NCBI GenBank assembly: GCA_050011755.1
Contig: JBEKIM010000005.1
Span: 14,112 to 78,111, forward strand
Origin: Bog-159 sp050011755
Lineage (GTDB): Bacteria > Acidobacteriota > Terriglobia > Bryobacterales > Bryobacteraceae
DNA length: 64,000 nucleotides
Reading direction: 5' to 3'
Part shown: positions 44,301 through 51,597 of the stretch, piece after piece
How positions within the stretch are numbered: position 1 is the first letter of the stretch
Layout of the letters: each line of letters begins with the position of its first letter
The notes under the pieces: generated by a model
Database searches by the model: none
Told to the model about the DNA's origin: nothing
Seen by the model: only the letters and a program-made list of their open reading frames with translations
Translations under genes and position numbers: made by a program

Positions 44301-44758
44301 GTGGTCATCTCCAGCAACGCATTGGCGCGCGAAAGGTCGCGATTCGAGACCAGTTCCGGCACGATGGAATATTTGGCCGGGCTGAATATCGTATAGTGCA
44401 CGGCCATCAGGAACAGCACCACGAACATCAGGGGGACGCTGTGCGAGAAGAAGAGCAGAATGCCTAGCCCCATCACGGCGATCTCGAAAATCTTGACGGC
44501 GATCAGCACCGTGCGTTTGCTGATGGCGTCCGCCAGTTGGCCGGCGTATCCGGTGAACAGCAGCGAGGGCAGCACGAAGATGGCCCCGGCCAGCGCCACG
44601 TACTTGCCGCTCTGGCCGGCTTGCGCGACGATATACACCGCGCGCAGCGAAACGATGATGCGGTAGGCGTTATCGTTGAACGCGCCGAGGAATTGGGTGC
44701 AGAGGAAGGCGACGAAGCCGCCGTTCTTGAGTACGTCTTTGAATCCGCCGTGTGCCAT
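41363..44758 (-). CDS. MFS transporter-acyltransferase-acyl-ACP synthetase fusion (Aas/LplT type)
   Basis: This 1131-residue protein joins three activities. Residues about 1-420 are an LplT-like MFS lysophospholipid flippase (FLGAFNDNAYR near the start). About 430-620 are a PlsC acyltransferase with NHMSHVDGF, a NHxSHxD active site, and FAEGAISRTG. About 640-1131 are an AMP-forming acyl-ACP ligase with VIFSSGSTGIPKGVMLSHYN and GYGCTEMAPV. In E. coli LplT and Aas are separate; here all steps of lysophospholipid import and re-acylation are in one chain. The start at 44758 (MAHGGFKDV) is preferred over one 18 codons upstream. Confidence 0.93.
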   Translation of the reverse strand: MAHGGFKDVLKNGGFVAFLCTQFLGAFNDNAYRIIVSLRAVYIVAQAGQSGKYVALAGAIFVLPSLLFTGYAGQLADAISKRTVLIAVKIFEIAVMGLGILLFFSHSVPLMFVVLFLMAVHYTIFSPAKYSIVPELVSNRDLSRANALLEMTTLVAIVLGTSVGPFLFAQWKTAEWKVGVVLTTVAVIGCLTSFRITRVPAAGARQPWRLNPVGEIAEGTRHLLRDRPLWLAVMAISYFWFLAMLFQMDLMLFGSETLRADESHAGLLMTFLSVGIGAGSMLAGRLSGDKVEIGLVPLGSICMGVFSLALYGARGSYWASVAMLSMLGVAAGVFFVPLNAYLQQRSDSGEKGRIIATNNIYNTLGMLLATAVFYLCTDGLHISPPHIILTFGFVSVAITVYIVTVVDDFLIRFVLWFVTHTIFRIRIVGQENVPFRGPALLVSNHMSHVDGFLVGACVQRFIRFMVWKPYYQLKALNWFFRKTKAIPVGGGREAIEAIRAARRELAAGHVVCIFAEGAISRTGNILPFKRGMEKIVEGLDVPIIPVHLDRLWGSIFSFERGRFFWKWPKRIPYPVTVSFGNPMPTNSSAHEVRQAIQELASEANAHRQTAGDTLPRRLIQSARRNWSHFAMADATGRELTYGRMLTAGVLVAGWARTRRDEQMIGVLLPPSAAGALANVGITLAGRVPVNLNFTAGPEAMTAARERCNVRTVVTSRVFLAKARIEAQDGMVFVEDILARTGKLAKLKALVAARLAPARLLGGGARPETLATVIFSSGSTGIPKGVMLSHYNVLANIDAMAQLFWIGEQDRIVGVLPFFHSFGYTVTIWFPLIAGCGVVYHPNPTDAKAIGELIAKYRATFLLSTPTFCAGYTRKCTAEEFASLRFVLVGAEKLREPIAVAFREKFGVELLEGYGCTEMAPVVAVNAPNFQAGKDSQIGNKPGTVGHPMPGVAAQVVDPATFVALGPDQPGLLLVKGSNRMIGYLGEPQRTAEVLHEGWYITGDIAAIDDEGFIRITDRLSRFSKIAGEMVPHLRIEDAIAVVLGAAPCAVTSVADERRGERLAALYVHEMEPAELWQKLAETDLPRLWIPKRENLYRVESLPQLGTGKLDLRGLKMRAEELVAAEVAAPRS

Positions 44759-44859
44759 GGCCGGTACCAATGCACGGCGCAAGCCGTGGCGCCGGTGTGG
44801 CAAAGATACCACGGGTCAATGGGTTAGCGATAGGCTGTTGGGAGTTAGCGGAAGATGCC

Positions 44860-44885
44860 GTACATTTTATGAACGATTAATGTAC
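44860..44885. promoter_or_regulatory. Inverted repeat upstream of the fusion gene
   Basis: GTACAT (44860-44865) and ATGTAC (44880-44885) are inverted halves around an AT-rich 14-base centre in the otherwise GC-rich gap upstream of the Aas-type fusion. It could be an operator or simply a promoter region. Confidence 0.25.
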
Positions 44886-44914
44886 ATCGACCGCCCATTG
44901 GCGCCAGGGTCTCC

Positions 44915-46117
44915 TTAGAGCGACGGCGAGCGCGGCTCCGCGCCGGCAATCTCCGCCTGCTCCGACGAGATGTGCCAGACTCCGGCCGTCCGCACCAGCG
45001 TCATGCGCTCCTGTTCTTCACCGCCTGATTTTCCGTGCCCCGACATCCGCCAATGCTTGCGGAACGTCGCCACCGCGCGATCCTCGCTCACCGGCGTGAT
45101 CCCTAGGTCGGAGATGCGAAAAACGTCCAGATGGCCATAATGCGCGTGGGGCTTCCGTATGCTCTGGCCTACGGCCTGGCGCGTCACCGCATGGCGATCG
45201 AAATACGTGCTCACCACCGGTGCATAACATTGCGCCGCGGCATCCGCGTCGCCGCGTTTCAGTGCGCCCGCCCAGCGATCCAGCAGCACGCGAATCCCGG
45301 AGGTGTCCGGCGCGGACGGAACCGGCGTGCCCTCCACGATGCCTTCCGCGCCCGCCGCTGGCGCGACTGTCTGCGGCGGTTGCTGCACCGCCGGCGTTGC
45401 GGCCGTTGCTACTGCGATCCGGGCCGGGCCGCTCGCCGGATGCCGCCATAGATAGCCGAGTGCGCCCAACGCCAGGCCGAGCAGCATGGCCGCGGCATAC
45501 CAGGGCCAGCGCTTTCTGACGGAACGCTCCGGATCGGGATCGCTAACCGACTGCCGGGGACGCGGCGCGGGCCAACTCATCAACGGCGGTGGGGCGGGCG
45601 CCGCGGGCGCGGCGTCATGGGGAACGCACCGCCGGAAGCAGAAGTCCTCGTCGCTGATTCCCATCAGGCTGGGTTTCACCAATAAAACCAGGTCCTCGTC
45701 GCCGGCAAAATACGCGTGCCGCAGTTCCTCGTCTTCGCGCGAAAGCTCGAAGTCCGGCGCCGTTTGGCTCCGATAATAACCGAGAACCGACAGCCCGGGC
45801 TGTGCGCCGCCGCGAAACCACTCCACGGTTTCTTCGAGTTGCGCCCGGTCCGCATCCGAGAGGCGGTAGCAGGGGCCGAAGCGATGTTCCGAGGGGACCG
45901 GCTCGAAGTCCTCTACCACGATCCGGTCCTCCGCGCGCCGCCCGAGCAGAATCCCGCCCGTCTCGGCGCTGCGATGCGGCGCGGATGCGAAAGCTTCATT
46001 GACTTCCCGGTGGATACCCTCCATCGCGCGCCGGCGAATATCGATGGGAGGCGACTCCGGCGGGCGCCAAGTCACATATTCGAGTTGCATTTCCTGGCTG
46101 GAAGACAGTCCGGGCAT
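44915..46117 (-). CDS. Membrane protein with inactive JAB domain and NTF2-like domain
   Basis: This 400-residue protein has an N-terminal JAB/MPN-like domain (about 30-165): ETGGILLGRR with E52, LSVLGYYRSQ, and S126/D129. The JAMM histidine pair is replaced by Arg 116 and Gln 118, so zinc peptidase activity is not expected. A Pro-rich linker and one helix (WYAAAMLLGLALGALGYLW, about 228-247) lead to a SnoaL/NTF2-like domain (about 285-395) with LDRWAGALKRGDADAAAQCY. The inside half would be the JAB remnant and the outside half NTF2-like. No family function is known for this combination. Confidence 0.75.
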   Translation of the reverse strand: MPGLSSSQEMQLEYVTWRPPESPPIDIRRRAMEGIHREVNEAFASAPHRSAETGGILLGRRAEDRIVVEDFEPVPSEHRFGPCYRLSDADRAQLEETVEWFRGGAQPGLSVLGYYRSQTAPDFELSREDEELRHAYFAGDEDLVLLVKPSLMGISDEDFCFRRCVPHDAAPAAPAPPPLMSWPAPRPRQSVSDPDPERSVRKRWPWYAAAMLLGLALGALGYLWRHPASGPARIAVATAATPAVQQPPQTVAPAAGAEGIVEGTPVPSAPDTSGIRVLLDRWAGALKRGDADAAAQCYAPVVSTYFDRHAVTRQAVGQSIRKPHAHYGHLDVFRISDLGITPVSEDRAVATFRKHWRMSGHGKSGGEEQERMTLVRTAGVWHISSEQAEIAGAEPRSPSL

Positions 46118-46189
46118 GGGTTGGTAGCTACGTCTTCAGACGGCTGCGGGTTGTGGTCCGTTGCGCAAACTAGTACTCCGCGGGATGCC

Positions 46190-46921
46190 TCAAGCCCCCA
46201 TACCCGGCAGCTTGGTCGTGCTGTGGACGCGTGCCAGGTGCACGAAGGCTTCCGCCGCGCCGCAGCCGCACTCGCGCCCGCGCCAGCTTTCCATCAATTG
46301 GTGAAAATCGCGGTAAATACGCTCACCATCCTGGCTCCGGTGCGCGAAAAGGGCCGCCTTTTTCTTCTCTTGCACGCTGGTAACATCCACATAATCAGTA
46401 GGATGGAAGCCCATGGTCTGCGCACCCAGGTCGACTTCATAATAATACAACTCGAACCGTCCCCTCCCGGCCAGCCAGGCACGGAAGGCCAGTGTGCCGG
46501 CGGCCTGATGGTCCAGGTGCGAGTCGATCGGCCATTGGGTGAATACCACGTCCGGATCTTCTCCGTCGACCACCTTCCGCAGCGATTCCGCCGCATTCCG
46601 GTCCACCACCGTCGCGCCATCGATCTGGCCGGCGAAGACGGCCTTGGCGCCCAGGATCCGGCACGCGGCTTCGCACTCGGCCGACCGGATGGCGGCCGCC
46701 TCTTCATGAGATTTGCGCGGAATTCCGGCCTCGCCCCGCGTCAGATAGACGATCGTTACGCTGGCCCCCAGCGCGGCATAGCGCGCCAGCGTACCGCCGC
46801 AGCCCGATTCCGGATCGTCCGGATGGCCGCCCACGCAGACAATCTTCGTGGCATGCCCCCCGGACGTCTGGCCGGCGGCGAGGGCAGGTAAAGAAAGGAA
46901 CTGGCGGCGCGAAGGTCCCAT
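46190..46921 (-). CDS. PIG-L/LmbE family deacetylase
   Basis: This 243-residue enzyme starts at 46921 after GGGAGA. It begins MGPSRRQFLSLPALAAG, a twin-arginine-like leader, so it may be exported. The zinc site is GGHPDDPE (family HPDD) and SHLDHQA (HxDH). PIG-L enzymes remove acetyl groups from N-acetylglucosamine conjugates. The catalytic residues are present. It precedes the JAB-like gene by 72 bases on the same strand. The substrate cannot be predicted. Confidence 0.92.
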   Translation of the reverse strand: MGPSRRQFLSLPALAAGQTSGGHATKIVCVGGHPDDPESGCGGTLARYAALGASVTIVYLTRGEAGIPRKSHEEAAAIRSAECEAACRILGAKAVFAGQIDGATVVDRNAAESLRKVVDGEDPDVVFTQWPIDSHLDHQAAGTLAFRAWLAGRGRFELYYYEVDLGAQTMGFHPTDYVDVTSVQEKKKAALFAHRSQDGERIYRDFHQLMESWRGRECGCGAAEAFVHLARVHSTTKLPGMGA

Positions 46922-46983
46922 CAAGAATTCTCCCAGCGCTAGATTATACCGTCTGCGCCCTGCGCCCGCCCGGCGCCTAGTTC

Positions 46984-47072
46984 GTGGGGCGGCCAATCCT
47001 GGCCGCAGCCGCCTTTCCAGGCGGCTAGACCCGCTGGAAAGCGGGTCCGCGGGGCTGAATAGCCCGCCCCAC
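46984..47072. repeat. Composite palindrome with 9-bp outer stem
   Basis: GTGGGGCGG (46984-46992) pairs with CCGCCCCAC (47064-47072). Inside are GGCCAATCCTGGCC, GCCGCCTTTCCAGGCGGC and ACCCGCTGGAAAGCGGGT. It resembles the 16900-16993 copy in plan. It lies between the LuxR-type gene's stop and the deacetylase start. Confidence 0.85.
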
Positions 47073-47085
47073 CAAAGAATCCTGC

Positions 47086-47688
47086 CTACGGCCGGACGAT
47101 GCCCTGCCGGATGGCATATCGTACCAGGCTGGCGGTTTCGTGGATACCCAATTTCTCCATGATGCGGCTGCGATGTGAGTCGGCGGTCTTATAGCTGATG
47201 CCCAGCGCGACGGCGATTTCCTTGGTGGAATGGCCCTCCGCAACCAGTACCAGAACCTGCACCTCGCGCGCGGTTAGGGGCGCAACCGCCGTGGTCGAAG
47301 CAGGCGCTGGGACCTCCACGCAGGATCCGAGGTAACCCAGGAACCCTCCGTCTTTATCGAACTGGGCGTTGCCGGCATCCCGGATCCAGCGGTATTGCCC
47401 GTCGGCCCGCCGCAAACGGTACTCCATATCGAAGGGCCGGTGCGCGGCGAATGCCAGGCGGTAAGTGTCTAAGCAGCGCTGGCGGTCATCCGGGTGGACC
47501 CCCTCAACCCATCCGTTGCCGGCCTCCTCGGCCATGGTACGGCCGCGAAATTCGAGCCAGGGCCTGTTAAAAAAGTTACACTGCCCGTCGCGGCCCGCCG
47601 ACCAGAGCATAAAAGGGACTTGGTCCACCAGCGAGCGGAAGCGGTCGTCTTCAAGCCCGGCGTGAGTGATCATTTGAGTTGCTTGCAT
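47086..47688 (-). CDS. PAS-LuxR transcription regulator without receiver domain
   Basis: This 200-residue protein, with start at 47688 (MQATQMITH), has one PAS domain (about 12-125) with FRSLVDQVPFMLWSAGRDGQ and EYRLRRADGQYRWIRDAG. A LuxR helix-turn-helix follows (about 135-195) with LTAREVQVLVLVAEGHSTKE and IAVALGISYKTADSHRSRIM. There is no phospho-receiver, so it may sense a ligand directly. A longer open frame upstream lacks recognisable protein. The target is unknown; it is divergent from the Tudor-like/cold-shock pair. Confidence 0.87.
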   Translation of the reverse strand: MQATQMITHAGLEDDRFRSLVDQVPFMLWSAGRDGQCNFFNRPWLEFRGRTMAEEAGNGWVEGVHPDDRQRCLDTYRLAFAAHRPFDMEYRLRRADGQYRWIRDAGNAQFDKDGGFLGYLGSCVEVPAPASTTAVAPLTAREVQVLVLVAEGHSTKEIAVALGISYKTADSHRSRIMEKLGIHETASLVRYAIRQGIVRP

Positions 47689-47938
47689 AGTTCTTAATGA
47701 AATATTAATGCCTACCCCAACGCGGGTAAATACTGGTGGTACTATCCCCGAGGAGAAAACCTGGGCCATTGTACGGTTTCGTCCGATGTGAAAGGGCTCG
47801 GTTTCCCTGACTTGCCGACCGGAGCCACCGGGTGTTAAGATAGACAAAGACGATTGTGCTAGCGTTGCCCGCATCCTCCAAGATCTCTCCGTCGCAGCTC
47901 GCCAGGATCTGGAAAGTAAAGGAGTTAACCCTAAAATA

Positions 47939-48175
47939 ATGGCTTCTAACAACTATTCCCAAGGCGCTCAGGTGGAACACGACAAGTTCGGCTTGGGAAC
48001 TGTACTCAACAGTAATGAGGAGCGCATTGTGATCAAATTTGACGATCACGGCGAAAAGAAATTCGTAACCCCAATGGTGATGGGGCAATTGAGAAAGAGC
48101 GACCGGCAGCCGCCGGCCGAGAAGCGCGCCTCACGCGCTCGCAAGCCCAAGGCCACGCCCGCACCCGTACACTAG
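47939..48175 (+). CDS. Small Tudor-like (UvrD C-terminal type) protein
   Basis: This 78-residue protein is a single Tudor-like fold related to the C-terminal domain of UvrD/PcrA helicases: QGAQVEHDKFGLGTVLN and RIVIKFDDHGEKKFVTPM. In helicases this domain binds RNA polymerase. The tail is Lys/Arg-rich (KRASRARKPKA). It stands alone 19 bases before the cold-shock gene, so the pair is probably one transcript with RNA- or polymerase-related function. The function is inferred only from the fold. Confidence 0.75.
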   Translation: MASNNYSQGAQVEHDKFGLGTVLNSNEERIVIKFDDHGEKKFVTPMVMGQLRKSDRQPPAEKRASRARKPKATPAPVH

Positions 48176-48194
48176 AGTCACCAAAGGAATTCAT

Positions 48195-48620
48195 TTGAAC
48201 GCCCGAGCAAAACGACTTTTCGAAGAAGCCCGCAAGAAGAATCCCGATTTCAAGATGCCTTCCGAGACCGCTCCCGCCGCCGAGCTCTCCGAAGAAGATT
48301 TGGCACTGATCAAACAGGGAGTTGGCGATAAAAGCAGCCGCGCCGGCGGGCAGGGCGCCGCGGATGGTGGCGCCGGGGATGGACCGCGCGAGCAGATTGG
48401 CTCCGTGGTTACCTACTTTGAAGCCAAGGGTTTTGGCTTCCTTCGTCCAGACGATGGTGGCCGCGACGTGTTCTTCCATGTTTCACGCCTGGCCGAAGGC
48501 GATCCGACCACCTTAAAGCCTGGCACTAGACTGATTTACGAACTCGGCATGGATCGTACGGGTAAACTGGCCGCCAGTAGCGTACGCATCGCCCCACCTG
48601 CTACTACTCCTACAGAATAG
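48195..48620 (+). CDS. Cold-shock domain protein with N-terminal extension
   Basis: This 141-residue protein begins at a TTG preceded by AAAGGA. Residues about 68-132 form a cold-shock domain with RNP1-like KGFGFL and RNP2-like VFFHVS, binding single-stranded RNA/DNA. Ahead of it is a 65-residue extension, NARAKRLFEEARKKNPDFKM and a Gly-rich linker. Most CSPs are about 67 residues, so the extension is unusual. A stem-loop terminator follows at 48666. Confidence 0.9.
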   Translation: MNARAKRLFEEARKKNPDFKMPSETAPAAELSEEDLALIKQGVGDKSSRAGGQGAADGGAGDGPREQIGSVVTYFEAKGFGFLRPDDGGRDVFFHVSRLAEGDPTTLKPGTRLIYELGMDRTGKLAASSVRIAPPATTPTE

Positions 48621-48665
48621 CGTCAGGTCATTAGCCTAAATGGTTTGTTTTCTTTGTTTGGCTGG

Positions 48666-48717
48666 AAGACCCTGCCCTTTCGGGCGCCGGGGAGGTTGCT
48701 TCAGGGGTCTTTTTATT
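48666..48717 (+). terminator. Rho-independent terminator after the cold-shock gene
   Basis: AAGACCCTG (48666-48674) pairs with CAGGGGTCTT (48702-48711), allowing one bulged base, with an inner GCCC-TTTC-GGGC hairpin. A T-run follows immediately. Confidence 0.75.
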
Positions 48718-48920
48718 TAGAGGTTAGTCTCGCTTTGGTGGGAGTTGCCTCCCCGGCTTAATTCCAATATTAGAATATCCCGATTCTGAAAGCAACTGTT
48801 TTTTGTATTTTTTGGACGCTGTGCGCCAAAAATGTAAAAATCGGTACTGTCCGTCGCTACAGCCAGCCGTCTCCAGCTCCGGTTCTACGCCATTTCATAG
48901 ACACTTGGTGGACCGCAGGC

Positions 48921-48966
48921 CGTGGCGCACGCTTTAAGCGTGCCGGCGGGACTTTTAAGTCCCGCT
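48921..48966. repeat. Palindrome family copy (two modules)
   Basis: CGTGGCGCACGCTTTAAGCGTGC then GGCGGGACTTTTAAGTCCCGC, 14 bases from the stop of the decayed TIGR03803 gene. Here the first module has the longer centre CTTTAAG, showing that loops vary while stems stay complementary. Confidence 0.85.
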
Positions 48967-48979
48967 TCCGCCGGCTGCG

Positions 48980-51117
48980 CTACTCCAGCGCCAGCTTGTA
49001 TAGCACGCCCGCGCCGGCCTCTCCCCCGTCCCCGGTGATTCCGTAGAGGCTGCCAGCCTGTTCGAGGATGCCATTCGCGCCGGGGAAGGACCTATCGAGG
49101 CCGCCTGTAAAGCTATGCAGTAGGGTGTAATGGCCGGACAGGTCGAGTTCGTAGACCACGCCGCAGCCGGTAAACGAACAATTCATCAACCCGCCGCCGG
49201 ACGTGGTCCCGTAGAGGTTGCCCGCCGCATCGCGCACCACGCCCGCCAGCGGAGAGCTCAAATCCACTCCGGCGAACCGGAACAGCACCGTGAAATTGCC
49301 GGCGGCATCCAGCCTGTACAAAGTACCGACACCCCCGCCGCCGCTGCTCGTGGTACCGTACAGGTCGCCCTCGCCGTCGCGGATCACTCCCGCGAAGGGG
49401 CAGGCCCCATCGAACTATGCGGCAGGGTCTCCCGGCCGGAAGAGTCCAATTTGAAGACCACGCGCTCCTGCAGGCCCGTCTGGCCACCGGCTCCGCCAAA
49501 CGCGGCTGTCCCATAGAGATTGCCGGCCGTGTCGAGCGCCACGCCGGCCTCGGGGTTGCCGCCGTCCCCGCCGCCGGTGAAGCTGTGCAGTACGGTCTCA
49601 TGTCCAGACGCGTCGATCTCGTATACCACGCCCAAGTCCGCGGAACCGCCCTGAAATGTGGTTCCATAGCCCCCCCTGCCGAATTGCTGGCCAAGGCTCC
49701 CAAGGGGTTCCCACCGTCCGCGCCGCCCGTGAAGCTATAAATCGTCTTGACGCGGCCGGACGGCCCCACCTTAAATAGCGCGCCCGCGTTCCACGAACCA
49801 CCCATTTCTGCCGTGCCGTACAGGCTTCCGGCGTCCCAGAGAACTGTGGAACCTACGGTCCCGCCGGGCGCGCCAGGTAGCGCGTAAAGCCGATCCATCT
49901 GCCCGGAGGCCTGCACCTCGTACACCATGCCAGCCAAGCCCCCGTAAGGTGTGGCGCCAAAGATGTCGCCCGCGGCGTCGAGCACGCCCCTGGGTTCGGG
50001 CCGGCCGTTCCGTCCGGCGCGCCGGCTATGTCCAATCCCGGATTGGAGGCACCCGGAAACTTGTAAAGTACGGTGAGATGCCCTATCGTATCCACTTTGT
50101 ACACCACGCCGTAGTGCGCCTGGGTCTCCTGACTGCCCCCGGGGGGAACGGTCGTGCCGTTGAGATTGCCGGAGGCATCCCGGGCCACGCCGCCAGTGGT
50201 CGAGATCGGAAACGTCGCCAGCACAGTAAATTGCCCACTTGGAGACAGCTTGTACACGCAGTTAGCGGTACCGTACAGGTTGCCCGACGAATCGAGGACC
50301 ACGCCGGATTCCGGGTTACTCGCGCGCCCAGGAAACGTGTGCAACACCGTCTCGACGCCCGACGGGTCTACCTTGTACACTACCCCGGTGTTGGCAGGAG
50401 CGCCTCCCAGAAAGCCCCCGAATTTGATGGTTCCGTACAAGTTACCCGACGCGTCTGCGCTCAACCCGCTGTAAGGGCTGGCGCCGTCGGCTCCGCCCGT
50501 GAAACTATGCAGCACCGTCTCCCGGCCCAAGGGACTCAACCTGTAAACGACTCCTAACCCGGGCCCCCCCAATCGTAGGTCGTCCCGTATAAGTTACCAG
50601 CCGAATCGAGCGTAACGCCCGCATAGGGGTTGCCGCCATCGGTCCCCCCGCTGAACGCATACAGGACGGTCTCCTGACCGGAGGCGTCCAGCTTGAACAC
50701 CACGCCGGCGTTCTCACTCCAGCCGAAGTAAGTAGTTCCATAAAGGTTGCCGGCCGGATCAAGTGTCACGCCGGCGTACGGCTTGGCCCCGTCGCTTCCG
50801 CCCAGGAAGCTGTACAGCGCCTTGTATCCGGATGCATTAAGCCGAAACACTACGCCCACGTTACCGGCGCCGCCCTGATATGTGGTTCCGTAGAGGTTCC
50901 CAGCGGAATCCCGGATCAGAGTAGCGTAGGGGTTGGCACCGTTCGGGAAATCGCCGAAAGTGTGGACCACCGTCTCGGTAGCCGCTTTGGCTTGCGCTAC
51001 CGCCATTGCCGCCACAACGCACGCCAGCCAGAGCCGGGTGGCGCGTGGGCCAGCCCAGCGGGTCCGCGCGGGAATAACTTCCCGGACAGGCTGTATGATG
51101 TCCGCTCTACGTCGCAT
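48980..51117 (-). pseudogene. TIGR03803-type repeat protein gene with four frameshifts
   Basis: The remnant encodes a secreted protein of tandem repeats of the form GVVYKLDASGQETVLYSFTG then GGNPYAGVTLDSAGNLYGTT. A signal-like N-terminus is at 51117 (MRRRADIIQ). Repeat homology moves through the frames in order: 51117 to about 50565, about 50570 to 50010, about 50010 to 49670, about 49670 to 49400, then to 48980. Each of the four shifts is explained by loss of one base, at least two at C7 runs (near 50563-50570 and 49670). All other genes in the window read intact, which favours decay over general sequencing error. The family builds beta-propeller-like repeats of unknown role. Confidence 0.8.
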
Positions 51118-51597
51118 ATTTGAACCGCCTTGGATCAATTATAGGATGTCCGCTGCCCAGCGCTCGAAGCTCACGAGGCGCTCACACGCCCTCCGCCAGA
51201 GCCTGGCTACGCGTATCACGGCTTTCGCGGAAGCACGAAAACCGTCCAGCTGTTGCATGACCAGATTGTAGTGACTAACCGATTCGCTGTCAACGGGTTT
51301 ACATACCTCTATATCTTTCTTAACCGAATTACGCCTCGGTAACTTCCATTAGTAACATGTAACTCATAGTTATAGGACTCGTTACCTTTGCCGGCGATCG
51401 AATGTGGACACTCTCTACATAGATCGACAACAGGCTGTAGCGAAGTCGATACCTGCGCCTTCCCGCCAAACAGGCGGAGCCTCGCGCGCTCAGGCCGGCC
51501 TGGTGCGGAACGGGACGCAATGCTGCGCACTGGAGCGCGCTCTGCATTACGATATGCATATCGTATGTTTTCAGGCGTAACCCCTAGGAGCACCCAC
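51118..51597. other. Divergent regulatory region before the glycoside hydrolase
   Basis: These 480 bases lie between the start of the decayed repeat gene and that of the hydrolase at 51598. No convincing gene is seen. Features are an 18-bp palindrome at 51548-51565, three GTAAC words at about 51338-51362, and an inverted pair GGTAAC/GTTACC around 51337-51390. The stretch around 51300-51380 is AT-rich for this genome. Confidence 0.55.
51548..51565. promoter_or_regulatory. 18-bp perfect palindrome, likely operator
   Basis: TACGATATGCATATCGTA is perfectly self-complementary and ends 32 bases before the hydrolase start, at a typical operator position. An AGGAG ribosome site follows. The regulator is unknown; the nearest identified regulator, the PAS-LuxR gene, is about 4 kb away. 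Confidence 0.5.

Larger units (their letters stand above)
48621..48979. other. Intergenic region after the cold-shock gene
   Basis: These 359 bases hold a rho-independent terminator at the left end, an AT-rich stretch around 48770-48840 without a recognisable gene, and a palindrome copy at the right end. The AT-rich stretch has T-runs, and may extend the cold-shock gene's 3' end. I see no other feature. Confidence 0.6.

Noticed and set aside
43118..44467. Plus-strand open frame of 449 codons
   Set aside because: It lies antisense to the MFS part of the acyltransferase fusion and is rich in His, Arg and Gln without hydrophobic pattern.
47689..47952. Longer LuxR-type protein starting at 47952
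   Set aside because: The extra 88 residues lack a domain and overlap the start of the divergent Tudor-like gene.
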